Notes: generated by a model from the sequence alone, not told the origin. Shown: positions 16,090 to 25,447, counted from the stretch's first letter. The stretch is DNA of 33,128 nt from a bacterium (GCA_030452455.1 JAKDMF010000003.1:1-33128), one strand, 5' to 3'. A program made the numbers and translations.

Positions 16090-16090
16090 T

Positions 16091-16846
16091 ATGATTCGCG
16101 GCGAACAGCTCTACGATTTTGATAAAAATGACTTCACGGCCGACGAGCTAGAATATATCGAAACCAGATCACTTGAACTGTCCGACGAAGACGCCGACTT
16201 CGTAACAGGCGTCAGTTCGATCGAGTACGACGACGGGCACTACGTGGCTATCAATACACAGTTCCCCGGTGTTGAGACGTTTGCTAGAGCCGGCCAGATC
16301 CATGACGAAAAAGCTCAAGATTTCGAAGATTCGATCGAGCTTGTCAGTCTTCGCGAGCGTGTCGGTCGATCACTGGGTGGGACAAGTCTGTATGGCATAG
16401 CTGATAAAATGCCAACCGAAATAATCGACCGAAAGACCGAAAGAGAAGTCAGCCCCGAAGAGGTCTACAAAGGCCATGTTGATTTTATGTTTTATACCGA
16501 CGGCAGTGCCGATAGCTTCTCGACCGATGAGCTCGATTATGTCTGGGCGTCTATCCAGAAACGGATCGAAAGTCTAGCTCCCTATACCAGGCTGAAAGTT
16601 TCTCAGTCCGAAGGCCATGTTAGTATGACGGTTGGTATCGAATCTTCACTAGAGACGCATAGTGATAATCTGGATCGACTACACAGCTTACTTGTCTCAT
16701 CTATTGGCGATACTAGTCTTCGAATAAAAGTCAGACACTCTTACGCTGGTCAGGGTGGAGCTAGTAGCCAATATCGACAAGACGAATTTGGCTATGGTGT
16801 CAGTAGCTTTGATGAATATCTAGAATCTCGTAAAAACGCTAATTAA
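16091..16846 (+). CDS. Hypothetical protein, 251 residues, in operon with clpP
   Basis: Not recognised. A soluble acidic protein with no signal peptide or membrane segment. The N-terminal part (1-120) is rich in Asp and Glu. The part from about 130 (HVDFMFYTDGSADS) to 225 alternates strand- and helix-like stretches and looks like a small alpha/beta domain that may contain two similar halves (RLKVSQSEGHVSMTVGI and SLRIKVRHSYAG). The ATG is one base after the clpP stop, with AAGG as a possible ribosome-binding site inside the clpP end, so co-expression with clpP is likely. A role as Clp adaptor or substrate would be speculation. Confidence 0.75.
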   Translation: MIRGEQLYDFDKNDFTADELEYIETRSLELSDEDADFVTGVSSIEYDDGHYVAINTQFPGVETFARAGQIHDEKAQDFEDSIELVSLRERVGRSLGGTSLYGIADKMPTEIIDRKTEREVSPEEVYKGHVDFMFYTDGSADSFSTDELDYVWASIQKRIESLAPYTRLKVSQSEGHVSMTVGIESSLETHSDNLDRLHSLLVSSIGDTSLRIKVRHSYAGQGGASSQYRQDEFGYGVSSFDEYLESRKNAN

Positions 16847-16850
16847 TTGG

Positions 16851-16879
16851 TTGACTATTCATCTGTAACAGCGCATACT
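16851..16879 (+). promoter_or_regulatory. Promoter of rpoBC
   Basis: TTGACT (16851-16856), a 17-nt spacer and CATACT (16874-16879). It begins just after the preceding stop codon and predicts a leader of about 127 nt before the rpoB ATG. Confidence 0.5.
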
Positions 16880-16910
16880 TAGGATAAGAAGTAGTGTAGT
16901 TTGGTTATTT

Positions 16911-17033
16911 ATGCTCAAAAACCTGTGGCAAGGTTTTACGAGCAATCCTAAACTTAGAGAATCTTCGGCGCCGATTCTATATCAAAACACTAAATACAAT
17001 GCGAGGAGAGCAAATGGCAAAATCCCAGCCTAG
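16911..17033 (+). CDS. Possible 40-residue leader ORF overlapping the rpoB start
   Basis: ATG 16911 opens a frame (MLKNLWQGFTS... ending ...ANGKIPA) that passes out of frame through the rpoB Shine-Dalgarno and ATG and stops at TAG 17031-17033. Its codons 2-11 form a leader hairpin. The ribosome-binding site is weak. An open stretch of this length could arise by chance, so this is a hypothesis. Confidence 0.2.
   Translation: MLKNLWQGFTSNPKLRESSAPILYQNTKYNARRANGKIPA
16913..16978 (+). promoter_or_regulatory. Two-hairpin rpoB leader
   Basis: Hairpin 1 (16913-16943) pairs GCTC-AAAACCT with AGGTTTT-GAGC, with a two-base bulge and loop GTGGCA. Hairpin 2 (16958-16978) pairs AGAATC with GATTCT around TTCGGCGCC. 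No T run follows either, so simple intrinsic termination is not expected. Possible autoregulatory leader. Confidence 0.4.
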
Positions 17034-20000
17034 TACTGGTAAGCGCGTGTTTTTTACGGACGATGACACAGCCCTATCAATACCAAGTCTAATTGCTCAT
17101 CAAGAAGATTCTTGGCGTGAATTCGTCGAGACTGGTCTTGGTGAGATTTTTACTGAACTTAATCCAATCGAGGATTATACCGGTCAAAAACTAGAATTAC
17201 GATTTAAACAATATGCATTTCAGGATCCAAAAGTTTCTGAAAAAGACGCAAAAGAGAACAACCTAACTTTTGAAGCTCCGCTTCATGTTAACGTTGAGCT
17301 AACCAACAAGGTGACCGGTGAGGTAAAAGAGCAAGAGATCTATCTTGGTGATTATCCATGGATGACTGAACGTGGTACTTTCGTTATCAACGGCACCGAG
17401 CGTGTGGTTGTTTCACAGCTTATCCGATCAGCTGGTGTATTCTTCACAGCTGACAAGGGTCTAACTCATAGCAACTACGGCGCCAAGATGATTCCTGGCC
17501 GCGGTGCATGGCTCGAGTTTGAAACGGCTGCCAACGGTACTATCTATGTTAAGATTGACCGCCGCCGTAAACTACCGATTACGACTCTCCTGCGAGCGCT
17601 TGGCCACAAAAAGTCGACCGAAATCAAAGAAATGTTTGCCGATGTTGACACTGGCGACGTGAAGTATATCGAGAAAACACTTGAAAAAGATCCTTCACGA
17701 AGCGTCAACGAAGCTCTTATCGAGGTTTACCGTCGTCTCCGACCAGGTGATCTTGCGACAGTAGAGAATGCGCGAACAATGATTGAGCGGATGTTCTTTG
17801 ATTTCAAACGATTTGACTACTCACGTGTCGGACGATACAAAATCAACCAGCGCCTGAACCGCGACGTACCGAATAACACTGAAAATCGTATTTTCCAGAT
17901 GGAAGATCTTGTTGCTATCATCAAAGAGATTATCCGCTTGAACAATACTCAGGAAGCTCCCGATGATATCGATGCTCTATATAACCGTCGAATTAAGCTC
18001 GTTGGTGAGCTTGTGGCTCGTCAGTTCCGTGTCGGTATGCTACGTATGCAGCGTAACGCCATGGATCGTATGTCTATGTCGGATCTCGAAAACGTCTCAC
18101 CAGGTCAGCTAATCAACGCTCGTCCAGTTGTAGCGGCTGTTAAGGAATTCTTCGCGTCATCCCAGCTAAGCCAGCTAATCGACGACATTAACCCGCTAGC
18201 CGAACTATCACACAAGCGTCGTCTCAGCTCAATGGGCCCCGGTGGCCTAAGCCGTGAGCGTGCCGGATTCGATGTGCGTGATGCTCACCCAACTCACTAC
18301 GGCCGTCTCTGTGTCGTTGAAACGCCAGAGGGTGCCAATATTGGTCTAGTGCTAAACTTGGCCGCTTATGCTCGTGTCAATGAGTATGGTTTCATTGAAA
18401 CTCCATATCTTAAGGTTAAGAACAGTCGGGTGACTGATGAAGTAGTCTATCTTGACGCTAGCCAGGAACTTGGCGAAATTATCGCTGATGCCGGCGCTAA
18501 ACTCGATGATAAAGGCAACTTTGTCGACGAGCGTGTTAGTGCTCGTAACGACCTCAACCCAGAGCAAGTCGATGCTGTTGACGTAACTTACATGGATGCT
18601 GCCCACAAGCAGATCCTCGGTTCAACTGCCTCACTCGTGCCGTTTATTGAGAAAAACCGTGTCGACCGAAGCTTGACCGGTTCAAACATGCAAAAACAGG
18701 CCGTCCCACTTCTAACACCACAGTCTCCAATTGTTGGTACTGGTATTGAAGGTGAGATTGCTAAAAACGCTGGACAACTCATCACGGCTCAAGCAGCTGG
18801 TGAAGTCGTCCGAGCTGACGGTAAAGAAGTCCACGTCAAATACAAAGACGGTGTCAAAATTTACGAATTGATTCACTTTGCTAAAAGCAACGACCACCGC
18901 TCAATTAACCAAAAAGTTCGCGTCACACGGGGCGACAAGGTTAAGGCCGGCGATGTTCTAATCGAAGGCGCCTCAATCGCTGACGGCGAACTAGCTCTTG
19001 GTAAGGATCTAACTGTAGCCTTCATGCCATGGGGCGGCTATAACATGGATGACGCGATTGTCCTGAGCCAACGAATCGTCCAAGACGACACACTAACCTC
19101 AATCGATATTGAAGATTACTCAGTTGAAGTCCGTGAAACTAAGCTTGGCCCAGAGATTGTAACCCGTGATATTCCGAACGTGTCTGAGGAAAGTCTCCGA
19201 CACCTTGATGAGAATGGCGTGGTTCAAATCGGTAGCGAAGTAAAAGCCGGTGACGTACTTGTCGGTAAAATCACACCAAAGGGTGAACAGGAACTATCAA
19301 GCGAAGAGCGACTACTCCGAGCTATCTTTGGCGAAAAAGCTAAAGATATCCGTGATACATCACAAAGAATGCACAATACAGGCGGCGGTAAAGTTGTCGG
19401 TGTTAAGATCTTCTCACGTGAGAACGGTCATGAGCTAAAAGCTGGTGTTCTGATGCAGATCCAGATCTTCATAGCTAAGCTACGTAAGATTGATGTCGGT
19501 GATAAGATTGCCGGTCGTCACGGTAATAAGGGTGTTATCGCCCGAATCTTGCCGGTCGAAGACATGCCGTACATGGCTGATGGTACATCTGTTGATGTTA
19601 TCTTGAACCCACTCGGCGTGCCAAGCCGTATGAATATCGGTCAGCTATTTGAGACTCACCTTGGTATGGCAGCCCGCGCCCTTGGATATAGGGTAGCGAC
19701 TCCACCATTTAACGGTGTTCCAAATGACAAGATCGCTGATGAGCTTGAGCGTGCCGGCTACGACCGCGATGGTAAGAGCCAGCTATTCGACGGCCGCAAC
19801 GGTGAGCCATTCGAAGAGCGAACTACTGTTGGCGTCATGCACATGATTAAGCTCCATCACATGGTATCTGATAAGATCCACGCTCGTTCAACTGGTCCAT
19901 ACACTATGGTTACACAGCAGCCACTCGGTGGTAAGGCTCAAAACGGTGGTCAGCGATTCGGAGAGATGGAAGTCTGGGCTCTTGAGGCCTACGGCGCCGC

Positions 20001-20376
20001 AACTACACTCCAGGAAATGCTTACTATCAAGTCTGATGATGTCTACGGACGTGCTAAAGCCTATGAGTCAATCATCAAAGATGAGCCGATTGTCGGTCCG
20101 AAACTTCCAGAGAGCTTCAACGTGCTCGTTAAGGAGCTTCAGGGACTGGGCCTTCGAGTTGACCTACTTGATGAGTCAGAAGACGAGGTGATTGATGCCG
20201 AAAGTATTATTGCCCAAAGTGGACCAGCCGACAAAACTGTCGCAATTGATCTTGAGAAAGACGAAGAAGATGAAACAGTACTTGACGAGTCCGACGATAT
20301 CGGTGATCTAGATGAGGAACCGGGTCTGAGCGTTCAGGATATTGATGAAGTAGAAAATTTTAAGGAGGAGGCGTAA
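17014..20376 (+). CDS. rpoB: DNA-directed RNA polymerase subunit beta
   Basis: Catalytic beta subunit of RNA polymerase, 1120 residues, of the compact Gram-positive-like form without the large proteobacterial insertions. Seen: VFFTDDD near the N terminus, the rifampicin-region segment SSQLSQLIDDINPLAELSH at about 381-399, RERAGFDVRDAHPTHYGR, ETPEGANIGL, NMDDAIVLSQR, KITPKGEQELSSEERLLRAIFGEKA, GRHGNKGVIARILP, and C-terminal GGKAQNGGQRFGEMEVWALEAYGA. The start is ATG 17014 (MAKSQP), with GAGGAG six to seven bases upstream; the in-frame ATG at 16999 overlaps that site. The C-terminal 50 residues are an acidic tail. The stop overlaps the rpoC ATG by one base (TAATG) behind a strong AAGGAGGAGG site. 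Confidence 0.98.
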   Translation: MAKSQPSTGKRVFFTDDDTALSIPSLIAHQEDSWREFVETGLGEIFTELNPIEDYTGQKLELRFKQYAFQDPKVSEKDAKENNLTFEAPLHVNVELTNKVTGEVKEQEIYLGDYPWMTERGTFVINGTERVVVSQLIRSAGVFFTADKGLTHSNYGAKMIPGRGAWLEFETAANGTIYVKIDRRRKLPITTLLRALGHKKSTEIKEMFADVDTGDVKYIEKTLEKDPSRSVNEALIEVYRRLRPGDLATVENARTMIERMFFDFKRFDYSRVGRYKINQRLNRDVPNNTENRIFQMEDLVAIIKEIIRLNNTQEAPDDIDALYNRRIKLVGELVARQFRVGMLRMQRNAMDRMSMSDLENVSPGQLINARPVVAAVKEFFASSQLSQLIDDINPLAELSHKRRLSSMGPGGLSRERAGFDVRDAHPTHYGRLCVVETPEGANIGLVLNLAAYARVNEYGFIETPYLKVKNSRVTDEVVYLDASQELGEIIADAGAKLDDKGNFVDERVSARNDLNPEQVDAVDVTYMDAAHKQILGSTASLVPFIEKNRVDRSLTGSNMQKQAVPLLTPQSPIVGTGIEGEIAKNAGQLITAQAAGEVVRADGKEVHVKYKDGVKIYELIHFAKSNDHRSINQKVRVTRGDKVKAGDVLIEGASIADGELALGKDLTVAFMPWGGYNMDDAIVLSQRIVQDDTLTSIDIEDYSVEVRETKLGPEIVTRDIPNVSEESLRHLDENGVVQIGSEVKAGDVLVGKITPKGEQELSSEERLLRAIFGEKAKDIRDTSQRMHNTGGGKVVGVKIFSRENGHELKAGVLMQIQIFIAKLRKIDVGDKIAGRHGNKGVIARILPVEDMPYMADGTSVDVILNPLGVPSRMNIGQLFETHLGMAARALGYRVATPPFNGVPNDKIADELERAGYDRDGKSQLFDGRNGEPFEERTTVGVMHMIKLHHMVSDKIHARSTGPYTMVTQQPLGGKAQNGGQRFGEMEVWALEAYGAATTLQEMLTIKSDDVYGRAKAYESIIKDEPIVGPKLPESFNVLVKELQGLGLRVDLLDESEDEVIDAESIIAQSGPADKTVAIDLEKDEEDETVLDESDDIGDLDEEPGLSVQDIDEVENFKEEA

Positions 20377-23300
20377 TGAGCAAAGTTGTTGCCAGTACTG
20401 GAATTGCCGACTTTGATGCGATAAGTATCGCGGTTTCAAGCGAAGAGGACATCCTTAAATGGAGTCACGGCGAAGTAACCAAGCCGGAAACTATTAACTA
20501 TCGAACTCAGAAGCCTGAGCGTGATGGACTGTTTTGTGAGCGTATTTTTGGCCCGGTCAAAGATATCAACCCACACGACAACAAGCTAAAAGGCGTCCGA
20601 TCACGTGAAGCTGCCATCGATAAAAATGGTGAATTGGTTACAAAGTCTATCGTTCGGCGTGAACGAATGGCTCACATTAAACTAGCCGCCCCAGTAGCGC
20701 ATATCTGGTTCATGCGTGGCACTCCTAGTGCTATGAGCTTGATCCTTGGTATAACTGTTCGAAACCTCGAGCGAATCGCTTACTTTGCTAGCTATGTCGT
20801 ACTTGATGTTGACGTCACCAAGCGTGATCAACTACTAGCAGACCTTGAGGCCGAGACTGATGCTGGTCGAGCTGCAATTAAAATGCGCTACGAAAAAGAA
20901 GCGGAAGCTGAAGGCGCAGATGTTAAAAAACTAGCTGAGATGCAGTCTAAAGAGGTCGAGGATCTTAACGAATCATACGCAGCTAAGAAAGCTCAGCTTG
21001 ATAGCCTAGTTCAGTCAGCTCTTATGAACGAGTCAGACTACCGAAACCTACCAGAAGAATACGAAGAAATCATTCGTGTTGGTATGGGCGGTAAGGCTCT
21101 AAAAGACTTGCTTGACGCGGTTGACCTTGAGACTCTAATCGTTCAACTATCCGAGGAAGCTGAAGCAGCCAAGGGTCAGCGCGAGAAGAAGCTTTTGAAG
21201 CGACTAAAAGTCCTAGAAGGTATGCACGCGGCCGGTATCCGACCAAACAGCCTAGCCGTGACTGTCCTGCCAGTTATCCCACCAGACCTTCGTCCGATGG
21301 TCCAGCTAACCGGTGGCCGATTTGCGACAAGTGACCTTAATGACCTATACCGACGTGTCATTAACCGTAATAACCGACTCAAGAAGCTTGTTGATCTCAA
21401 CGCTCCTGAGGTTATCTGCCGCAACGAAATGCGCATGCTCCAGGAAGCCGTCGATGCACTAATCGACAACTCAGCTGTCCGCGGTGGACGCGCTGTAAAT
21501 GCCACCGGTGGTCGCCGACGCCTTAAATCTCTTAGCGACATGCTAAAAGGTAAGCAGGGTCGTTTCCGCCAGAACCTACTTGGTAAGCGTGTTGACTACT
21601 CAGGCCGCTCTGTTATCGTGGTTGGTCCGAAGCTGAAAATTGATCAGTGTGGACTACCGAAACAGATGGCAATCGAGCTATTCAAACCATTTGTTATTAG
21701 CTGGTTAATTCGCAACGAGTACGCCCACAATATCCGTAGCGCCACTCGTCTAATCGACGCTGGTGATACAGCAGCTTGGGATGCACTCGACGCCGTGACT
21801 GAAGATAAGTACGTCTTGCTAAACCGTGCGCCAAGTCTTCACCGTCTATCTATCCAGGCTTTCCGACCAAAACTAGTTGAAGGTAAAGCTATCCAGCTTC
21901 ATCCACTAGTGGCCAACGGTTTCAACGCCGATTATGATGGTGACCAGATGGCTGTTCACTTGCCGCTATCTAAAGATGCTCAGGCTGAAGCCCGTGAATT
22001 GATGAGTGCGACTAACAACCTTCTAAAGCCGGCTGATGGTGCCCCAGTGCTAAACATCGGTCAGGACGTCGTGCTAGGTAATTACTACCTAACCTACGAA
22101 AAGGCTGGCGCTCAGACCGACAACGTTAAGTCATTCATCTCTGAGCAGGAAGCTGAAATGGCTTATGACAACGGTCATATCCAGTTACAGACGCCTATCC
22201 GAGTCTTCGCTAAGGGTGAAATGCGTACCACAACTCTTGGTCGTGTCTTCTTCAACGATATCCTACCGGAAGATTTCCCATACGACAACAATGTCCAAAG
22301 CAAAAAACAACTTAAAAAGGTTCTAGCTAAGGTCTTCACGAAGTATGGCAACGAAGAAACAGCTCGTACGGCTGACCGTATGAAAGGCCTAGCCTTCCGA
22401 TTTGCGACCGTTGCAGCTGTCTCGACTGGTAAAGATGACTACATTAGCTTCAAGGAAATTCCAATACTAGTGGCTGAAGGTGACAAAAAGACCGCCCTGA
22501 TCTCTGAGCAATTCGACAACGGTCTGATTACAGAGGAAGAGCGCTACAACCTAACAGTTGCTGCATGGCGTGAAGTTGATAATAGTATTACTAAGTTCCT
22601 CCAGGGCGAGCTAGCTCACATGGAAACAAGTATCTCAATGATGGTCAACTCTGGTGCTCGTGGTGATATCACCAACGTCAAGCTAGCCAGTGCCATGATT
22701 GGTATTCAGGTTGACGCGGCTAACCGTGAAATCGAGCTACCGATTCGATCAAACTACAAAGACGGCCTAAGCTCCCTCGAGTCATTCGTGGCAACCCGTG
22801 GTGCTCGTAAGGGTCTGATCGATACAGCGCTTAAGACAGCTGACTCAGGCTACCTAACTCGTCGTCTAGTTGATGTCTCACAGGACGTCTTCACAGTTGA
22901 AGACGAAACCGGTGACGACGCAGGCTTCGCAGTTCGACGAGCTGAGACAGAAGAGACTATGATTGAGTTCGGTAACCGACTATTCGGACGTTACACAGCT
23001 GAAGATGTCCCAGGTCACATCGGTCGGGATGAGCTCATTACACGTGAGGTAGCTGACGCTATCGACGCCGACAAATCAATCGACGAGATTAAGATTCAAT
23101 CAGTTCTATCAACCAACAATCTTCGTGGCATTCCACGCCGAAGCTACGGTATCGACATGGCAAGCGGTAAGCTTGTTGCCGGTGCGCAGCCAGTCGGTGT
23201 TGTAGCCGCTCAGTCAGTTGGTGAGCCGGGTACACAGCTAACCCTCCGTACTTTCCATAACTCTGGTGTTGCCGGTGGCGATATCACCCAGGGTCTACCT

Positions 23301-24200
23301 CGTGTTGAAGAGCTATTTGAAGCTCGTTCACCAAAAGGTATGGCGTTTATATCTGAGGTGGCCGGTACAGTTGATACTTGGGAAGATGGCAAAAAGTACA
23401 TTGTCCAGGTTGTCCCATCAGCCGGTAAGACTGATAAACTAGCCCTTGATGGCCGTAAAGCTGCGGTTAAGACTGGCAGCAACGTCAAGTCAGGTGACGT
23501 CCTAGCCTCAGCTAAAGACGAGAGCAAGCCACTTGTCGCACCGTTTGATGGAATTGTTGAAGTAACTAAGACTGATATCGTAATATCATCTAACGACTCA
23601 ACTCCAGCTCGCTACGAGGTTCCAGGTGCGGCTCAGCTAGTTGTTAAGGCTGGCGACGTGATCGAGGCCGGTGACAGGCTAACAGCCGGTTCATTGAACC
23701 TGCACGATCTAATGCGCCTCAAAGGTACAGAAACTACTCAGCGATATATCATCAATGAAGTACTTCGTATCTACGCGGCTCAGGGTCAGGACGTTGCTGA
23801 TAAGCACCTTGAGATCATCGTTCGTCAAATGTTCAGCCGAGTTCAGATTGAAGAACCAGGCGATAGTACATTTGTAACCGGCGATATCGTCTCTAAGGCA
23901 GCTGTCGTTGACGCCAACGCCGAGCTAGCTGAATCAGGCGAAGAGCTTGTTAGCTACACTCAGTTGCTACTTGGTATTACTAAGGTCTCTATCTGGAGCG
24001 ACAGCTTCCTATCAGCTGCCTCATTCCAGGATACAACCCGAGTGTTGATCAACGCTGCTATAACTGGTCGTGTCGATCGTCTCCACGGTCTGAAGGAAAA
24101 CGTTATTATCGGACGCAAGATTCCTGTTGGAACCGGTGCTCGACAAACTGACGAAGACCTAAGTCGTGAGATAGCTGAAGATCTCGATCTAGCAGACTAG
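20376..24200 (+). CDS. rpoC: DNA-directed RNA polymerase subunit beta'
   Basis: Catalytic beta' subunit, 1274 residues. The active-site Mg motif NADYDGDQ lies at about 516-523. The bridge helix and trigger loop region shows [18 protein letters not shown] and then [21 protein letters not shown]. The lid/rudder region has [23 protein letters not shown]. Both usual zinc sites appear to be lost. In the N-terminal one, [12 protein letters not shown] (52-63) leads to VRRERMAHI (93-101) through a stretch without a single Cys. In the C-terminal one, the DCG-like start reads DDAGF (about 848) and the usual CETxxGVCxxCYG reads [14 protein letters not shown] (about 911-924). The frame is intact through both, so these are substitutions and not errors. 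Followed by a strong terminator. Confidence 0.98.
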   Translation: MSKVVASTGIADFDAISIAVSSEEDILKWSHGEVTKPETINYRTQKPERDGLFCERIFGPVKDINPHDNKLKGVRSREAAIDKNGELVTKSIVRRERMAHIKLAAPVAHIWFMRGTPSAMSLILGITVRNLERIAYFASYVVLDVDVTKRDQLLADLEAETDAGRAAIKMRYEKEAEAEGADVKKLAEMQSKEVEDLNESYAAKKAQLDSLVQSALMNESDYRNLPEEYEEIIRVGMGGKALKDLLDAVDLETLIVQLSEEAEAAKGQREKKLLKRLKVLEGMHAAGIRPNSLAVTVLPVIPPDLRPMVQLTGGRFATSDLNDLYRRVINRNNRLKKLVDLNAPEVICRNEMRMLQEAVDALIDNSAVRGGRAVNATGGRRRLKSLSDMLKGKQGRFRQNLLGKRVDYSGRSVIVVGPKLKIDQCGLPKQMAIELFKPFVISWLIRNEYAHNIRSATRLIDAGDTAAWDALDAVTEDKYVLLNRAPSLHRLSIQAFRPKLVEGKAIQLHPLVANGFNADYDGDQMAVHLPLSKDAQAEARELMSATNNLLKPADGAPVLNIGQDVVLGNYYLTYEKAGAQTDNVKSFISEQEAEMAYDNGHIQLQTPIRVFAKGEMRTTTLGRVFFNDILPEDFPYDNNVQSKKQLKKVLAKVFTKYGNEETARTADRMKGLAFRFATVAAVSTGKDDYISFKEIPILVAEGDKKTALISEQFDNGLITEEERYNLTVAAWREVDNSITKFLQGELAHMETSISMMVNSGARGDITNVKLASAMIGIQVDAANREIELPIRSNYKDGLSSLESFVATRGARKGLIDTALKTADSGYLTRRLVDVSQDVFTVEDETGDDAGFAVRRAETEETMIEFGNRLFGRYTAEDVPGHIGRDELITREVADAIDADKSIDEIKIQSVLSTNNLRGIPRRSYGIDMASGKLVAGAQPVGVVAAQSVGEPGTQLTLRTFHNSGVAGGDITQGLPRVEELFEARSPKGMAFISEVAGTVDTWEDGKKYIVQVVPSAGKTDKLALDGRKAAVKTGSNVKSGDVLASAKDESKPLVAPFDGIVEVTKTDIVISSNDSTPARYEVPGAAQLVVKAGDVIEAGDRLTAGSLNLHDLMRLKGTETTQRYIINEVLRIYAAQGQDVADKHLEIIVRQMFSRVQIEEPGDSTFVTGDIVSKAAVVDANAELAESGEELVSYTQLLLGITKVSIWSDSFLSAASFQDTTRVLINAAITGRVDRLHGLKENVIIGRKIPVGTGARQTDEDLSREIAEDLDLAD

Positions 24201-24219
24201 TAGGGTTTATCTACTCCTG

Positions 24220-24248
24220 AACAGCCCCGCATCTGCCGGGGCTGTTTT
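24220..24248 (+). terminator. Terminator after rpoC
   Basis: Stem AACAGCCCCG / CGGGGCTGTT with loop CATCTGC, followed by TT and TTGC. GC-rich ten-base stem 19 nt after the rpoC stop. Confidence 0.85.
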
Positions 24249-24273
24249 GCTGTATCTAATATTGACTTAGCAT

Positions 24274-24302
24274 TTGAAAAGTTACGAAATATTTGCTATA
24301 GT
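24274..24302 (+). promoter_or_regulatory. Promoter of rpsL-rpsG
   Basis: TTGAAA (24274-24279), a 17-nt spacer and TATAGT (24297-24302) preceded by TG-C. This is the best-formed promoter in the window. It predicts a leader of about 155 nt. Confidence 0.75.
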
Positions 24303-24324
24303 AATTAATGAGTTTCATCTTTTA

Positions 24325-24367
24325 AAGATATCGGTCATTGCAAGAGTGTGTACAAAACCGATATTTT
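24325..24367 (+). promoter_or_regulatory. Stem-loop in the rpsL leader
   Basis: ATATCGGT (24328-24335) pairs with ACCGATAT (24357-24364), extended by AAG/TTT to about 11 bp, with a 21-nt loop. A weaker GAGC/GCTC pair (24419-24422 with 24433-24436) follows before the Shine-Dalgarno. It could be a ribosomal-protein binding leader; the ligand is unknown. Confidence 0.4.
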
Positions 24368-24393
24368 AGAAAAAGAACAGAGATGGTGAGCCC

Positions 24394-24477
24394 ATGCTGA
24401 GGTCAATCCATACGAAAGAGCATCTTATCTTTGCTCAAAATAAATTATTTAACAGGAGTTTCAATGCCTACAATTAA
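24394..24477 (+). CDS. Possible 27-residue leader ORF overlapping the rpsL start
   Basis: ATG 24394 (beginning MLRSIHTK), with GGTGAG three bases upstream, is open through the rpsL ribosome-binding site in another frame and ends at TAA 24475-24477, 11 bases past the first base of the rpsL ATG. If translated, it would couple ribosome traffic to rpsL initiation. Unproven. Confidence 0.22.
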   Translation: MLRSIHTKEHLIFAQNKLFNRSFNAYN

Positions 24478-24877
24478 CCAGCTTGTGCGTAAACCGCGCA
24501 AAACTGCTAAGAAAAAGTCGAGCTCGCCGGCGCTAGGACGTATTCATAATTCGCTTAAAACTCGATATTTTGAACACAATGCTCCTTTGAAGCGCGGTGT
24601 CTGTGTTCGCGTGACAACAAAAACACCTAAAAAGCCTAACTCGGCTCTTCGTAAGGTTGCCCGCGTGCGACTTACAAATGGACATGAAGTTTGGGCTTAT
24701 ATCGGTGGCGAAGGCCATAACCTACAGGAGCACGCCGTTGTTCTTGTTCGCGGTGGACGAATCCCAGACCTTCCAGGTGTCCGCTACCACGTAGTTCGTG
24801 GTGCACTTGACCTTCAGGGCGTATCAGATCGAAAACAAGGTCGATCAAAGTACGGTACTAAGAAGGGAGCTAAGTAA
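24464..24877 (+). CDS. rpsL: 30S ribosomal protein S12
   Basis: Decoding-centre protein of the small subunit. The 137-residue product starts [10 protein letters not shown] and contains [20 protein letters not shown] and [10 protein letters not shown]. It has the longer form of the N-terminal loop ([15 protein letters not shown] at 25-39), also known in Firmicutes. The conserved GGR(V)KDLPG loop reads GGRIPDLPG: Pro101 replaces the Lys that corresponds to E. coli K88 (K87 in mature numbering), a residue at the streptomycin site. The Asp102 that is methylthiolated in many bacteria is kept. The start is ATG 24464 behind CAGGAG. The stop overlaps the rpsG ATG (TAATG). Confidence 0.97.
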   Translation: MPTINQLVRKPRKTAKKKSSSPALGRIHNSLKTRYFEHNAPLKRGVCVRVTTKTPKKPNSALRKVARVRLTNGHEVWAYIGGEGHNLQEHAVVLVRGGRIPDLPGVRYHVVRGALDLQGVSDRKQGRSKYGTKKGAK

Positions 24878-25356
24878 TGCCACGTAAAGTTACTCGTAAA
24901 TTACAGCGTGAACTAAAGCCAGACCGTAAGTATCAGTCAGTTCTAGTTCAGCGTCTTATCAACAAGTCTATCCTAGACGGCAAAAAGAGCACGGCTGAAA
25001 AAGCTGTCTACGACGCTCTTGAGATGGCTGCTAAGAAGCTAGAGTCAGAAGACCCACTAAAGGTTTTCGAGACTGCACTAAACAACATCTTGCCTAACTT
25101 CGAGGTTAAGTCTCGACGTGTCGGCGGTGCTAACTACCAGATCCCGTTCCCAGTATCTGGACACCGTCAGCTACACTTCGCCTTTTCATGGCTCGTTCAG
25201 GCATCTCGTGCTCGTCACGGTATGCCGTATTCCAAGCGCCTAGCGCTTGAGATCGTGGACGCCCACAACGAAGCTGGTGCTGCTTTCAAGAAGAAAGAAG
25301 ACACTCACAAGATGGCCGAAGCCAACCGAGCATTCGCTCACTTCGCCCGCGGCTAG
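24877..25356 (+). CDS. rpsG: 30S ribosomal protein S7
   Basis: Primary 16S rRNA-binding protein that nucleates assembly of the 30S head. The product has 159 residues and typical S7 segments: [53 protein letters not shown], and C-terminal KKKEDTHKMAEANRAFAHF. It follows rpsL with a one-base TAATG overlap, suggesting translational coupling; AAGGGAG upstream gives a ribosome-binding site. In E. coli S7 represses its own operon at the rpsL-rpsG junction; here that junction is too short for the same structure, so any control more likely acts in the 155-nt rpsL leader. It is followed by a strong terminator, separating it from fusA. Confidence 0.97.
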   Translation: MPRKVTRKLQRELKPDRKYQSVLVQRLINKSILDGKKSTAEKAVYDALEMAAKKLESEDPLKVFETALNNILPNFEVKSRRVGGANYQIPFPVSGHRQLHFAFSWLVQASRARHGMPYSKRLALEIVDAHNEAGAAFKKKEDTHKMAEANRAFAHFARG

Positions 25357-25374
25357 TTTATACTACCCGAGTTC

Positions 25375-25409
25375 AAAATACCGTCACTCTTCAGTAGTGA
25401 CGGTATTTT
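25375..25409 (+). terminator. Terminator after rpsG
   Basis: A 14-bp stem AAAATACCGTCACT / AGTGACGGTATTTT with a seven-base loop. The A and T flanks make it potentially bidirectional. Confidence 0.85.
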
Positions 25410-25413
25410 AGTA

Positions 25414-25441
25414 TTGTATTTATTAAATATTATGATATAAA
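25414..25441 (+). promoter_or_regulatory. Promoter of the 171-residue orphan, predicted leaderless
   Basis: TTGTAT (25414-25419), a 16-nt spacer and TATAAA (25436-25441) preceded by TG-A. Six bases separate it from the ATG. Confidence 0.55.
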
Positions 25442-25447
25442 TAAAAC

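Noticed and set aside
16999-17013. rpoB start at ATG 16999
   Set aside because: It would overlap the GAGGAG ribosome-binding site; ATG 17014 has correct spacing and gives the usual N terminus.
24431-24463. TTG start extending S12 by 11 residues
   Set aside because: The universal S12 N terminus MPTINQ begins at ATG 24464 directly after CAGGAG.
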